Positions 63,663 to 64,000 of a stretch of 64,000 nucleotides of DNA are shown here, in pieces. The position numbers and the translations under genes were made by a program. How positions within the stretch are numbered: position 1 is the first letter of the stretch; every line of letters begins with the position of its first letter. The notes below the pieces were generated by a model that was not told where the DNA came from, searched no databases, and saw only the letters and a list, made by a program, of their open reading frames with translations. Source of the DNA: Kiloniella litopenaei (lineage in GTDB: Bacteria > Pseudomonadota > Alphaproteobacteria > Kiloniellales > Kiloniellaceae); NCBI RefSeq assembly GCF_000982415.1, contig NZ_LANI01000024.1, positions 1 to 64,000 of the forward strand. Direction: 5' to 3'.

Positions 63663-64000
63663 ATGAATACTAATTATCATCACTTAGAGGCTATGGCGGT
63701 TTTTACCGTTGTTGTGGAAGAGGGCAGCTTCACTCGCGCAGCAACGCGCCTTGGCTATTCGAAAGCTCATGTCAGTCAGCTTGTTTCCCGGCTGGAAAAA
63801 CACTTTAACACTCAGCTCCTTTTCAGGACGACCCGCAAACTGGATCTCACCGAAGCCGGAAGTATTTTTTACGGACACTGTAAAGAAATCGCAGGAAGTG
63901 TGGAAAAGGCCCAAAAGGATCTTGAGGCCATAAAAGGGACTGTTTCCGGCTCTATTCGTTTATCTGCGCCCATTTCGTTTGGGGAAGCTTTTTTGAGTGA
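63663..64000 (+). CDS. LysR-family transcriptional regulator (partial, runs off the window)
   Basis: The first 112 residues of a LysR-type regulator. The winged helix is at about 5-65, with MAVFTVVVEEGSFTRAATRLGYSKAHVSQLVSRLEKHF and LLFRTTRKLDLTEAG, then the linker helix and the start of the effector domain (SGSIRLSAPISFGEAFL). The 3' end lies outside the window. It is divergent from the SDR gene and probably controls it. Confidence 0.93.
   Translation, partial: MNTNYHHLEAMAVFTVVVEEGSFTRAATRLGYSKAHVSQLVSRLEKHFNTQLLFRTTRKLDLTEAGSIFYGHCKEIAGSVEKAQKDLEAIKGTVSGSIRLSAPISFGEAFLS

Noticed and set aside
1-64000. CRISPR array, insertion sequences, prophage
   Set aside because: No regularly spaced repeats, transposase-like or integrase-like frames, or phage genes were seen. 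The gene order is mostly conserved chromosomal.

Overview
The window looks like a stretch of chromosome from a moderately AT-rich alphaproteobacterium of the Rhodospirillales/Kiloniellales/Sneathiellales type. The evidence is the alphaproteobacterial order rpiB-glyA-nrdR-ribD-ribE-ribBA-ribH-nusB-thiL, the run yceD-rpmF-plsX-fabH-ihfA-merR-tRNA-Pro, a ccoNOQP-ccoGHIS cluster next to an FnrN-type regulator, a cysteine-nucleophile intracellular PHB depolymerase, Mg-type HemB and a SAM-II riboswitch. The genus is inference. No insertion sequence, prophage, CRISPR array or rRNA was seen.

Layout. 0.3-12.8 kb: bpt, a PAP2 phosphatase, an RDD protein, motB/motA, an EamA exporter, a flavin reductase, a trans-sulfuration PLP enzyme, an HdeA-like protein, threonine dehydratase, a penicillin-acylase-like Ntn hydrolase and a CDF metal exporter. 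13-22.3 kb: malonyl-CoA decarboxylase, a TetR regulator, a DUF805-like protein, a 1-Cys peroxiredoxin, hemB, cpdB, metY behind a SAM-II riboswitch, and an LdtR-like MarR regulator. 22.3-31 kb: pentose/C1 metabolism and the riboflavin operon with nusB, thiL and a FliL paralogue. 31-39.5 kb: an MFS transporter, bamE, a cytochrome bc1 chaperone, the fatty acid/phospholipid initiation genes, ihfA, tRNA-Pro(GGG), an orphan MlaF-like ATPase and a YigZ protein. 39.6-45.8 kb: an AT-rich block with phhA, its divergent Lrp/AsnC regulator, a very large membrane-anchored beta-propeller/multiheme cytochrome c fusion and a pseudoazurin-like copper protein. 45.8-55.5 kb: the complete cbb3 oxidase structural and assembly cluster, a GNAT-like gene and fnr, with two FNR boxes. 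55.6-55.8 kb: a highly structured unassigned RNA-like element. 55.9-64 kb: an HpcH/HpaI aldolase, a SPOR lipoprotein, phaZ with a candidate PhaR operator, small conserved hypotheticals, a DAO oxidoreductase, rplM-rpsI, a LysE exporter, and an SDR gene divergent from a LysR gene that runs off the window.

How the parts fit. The cell appears to be a motile, PHB-storing respirer. FNR probably switches on the high-affinity cbb3 oxidase and itself when oxygen is low, and CcoG, CcoI, CcoH and CcoS supply and insert copper and finish assembly. The most novel item is the 1147-residue protein at 41245-44688. It joins five membrane helices with two histidine pairs, a beta-propeller, a MauG-like mono-haem segment and a five-haem cytochrome c554-like region, and it is followed six bases later by a pseudoazurin. 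I read the pair as an undescribed membrane-to-periplasm electron-transfer module whose substrate cannot be told from sequence. The structured element at 55621-55791 is the second candidate for something new.
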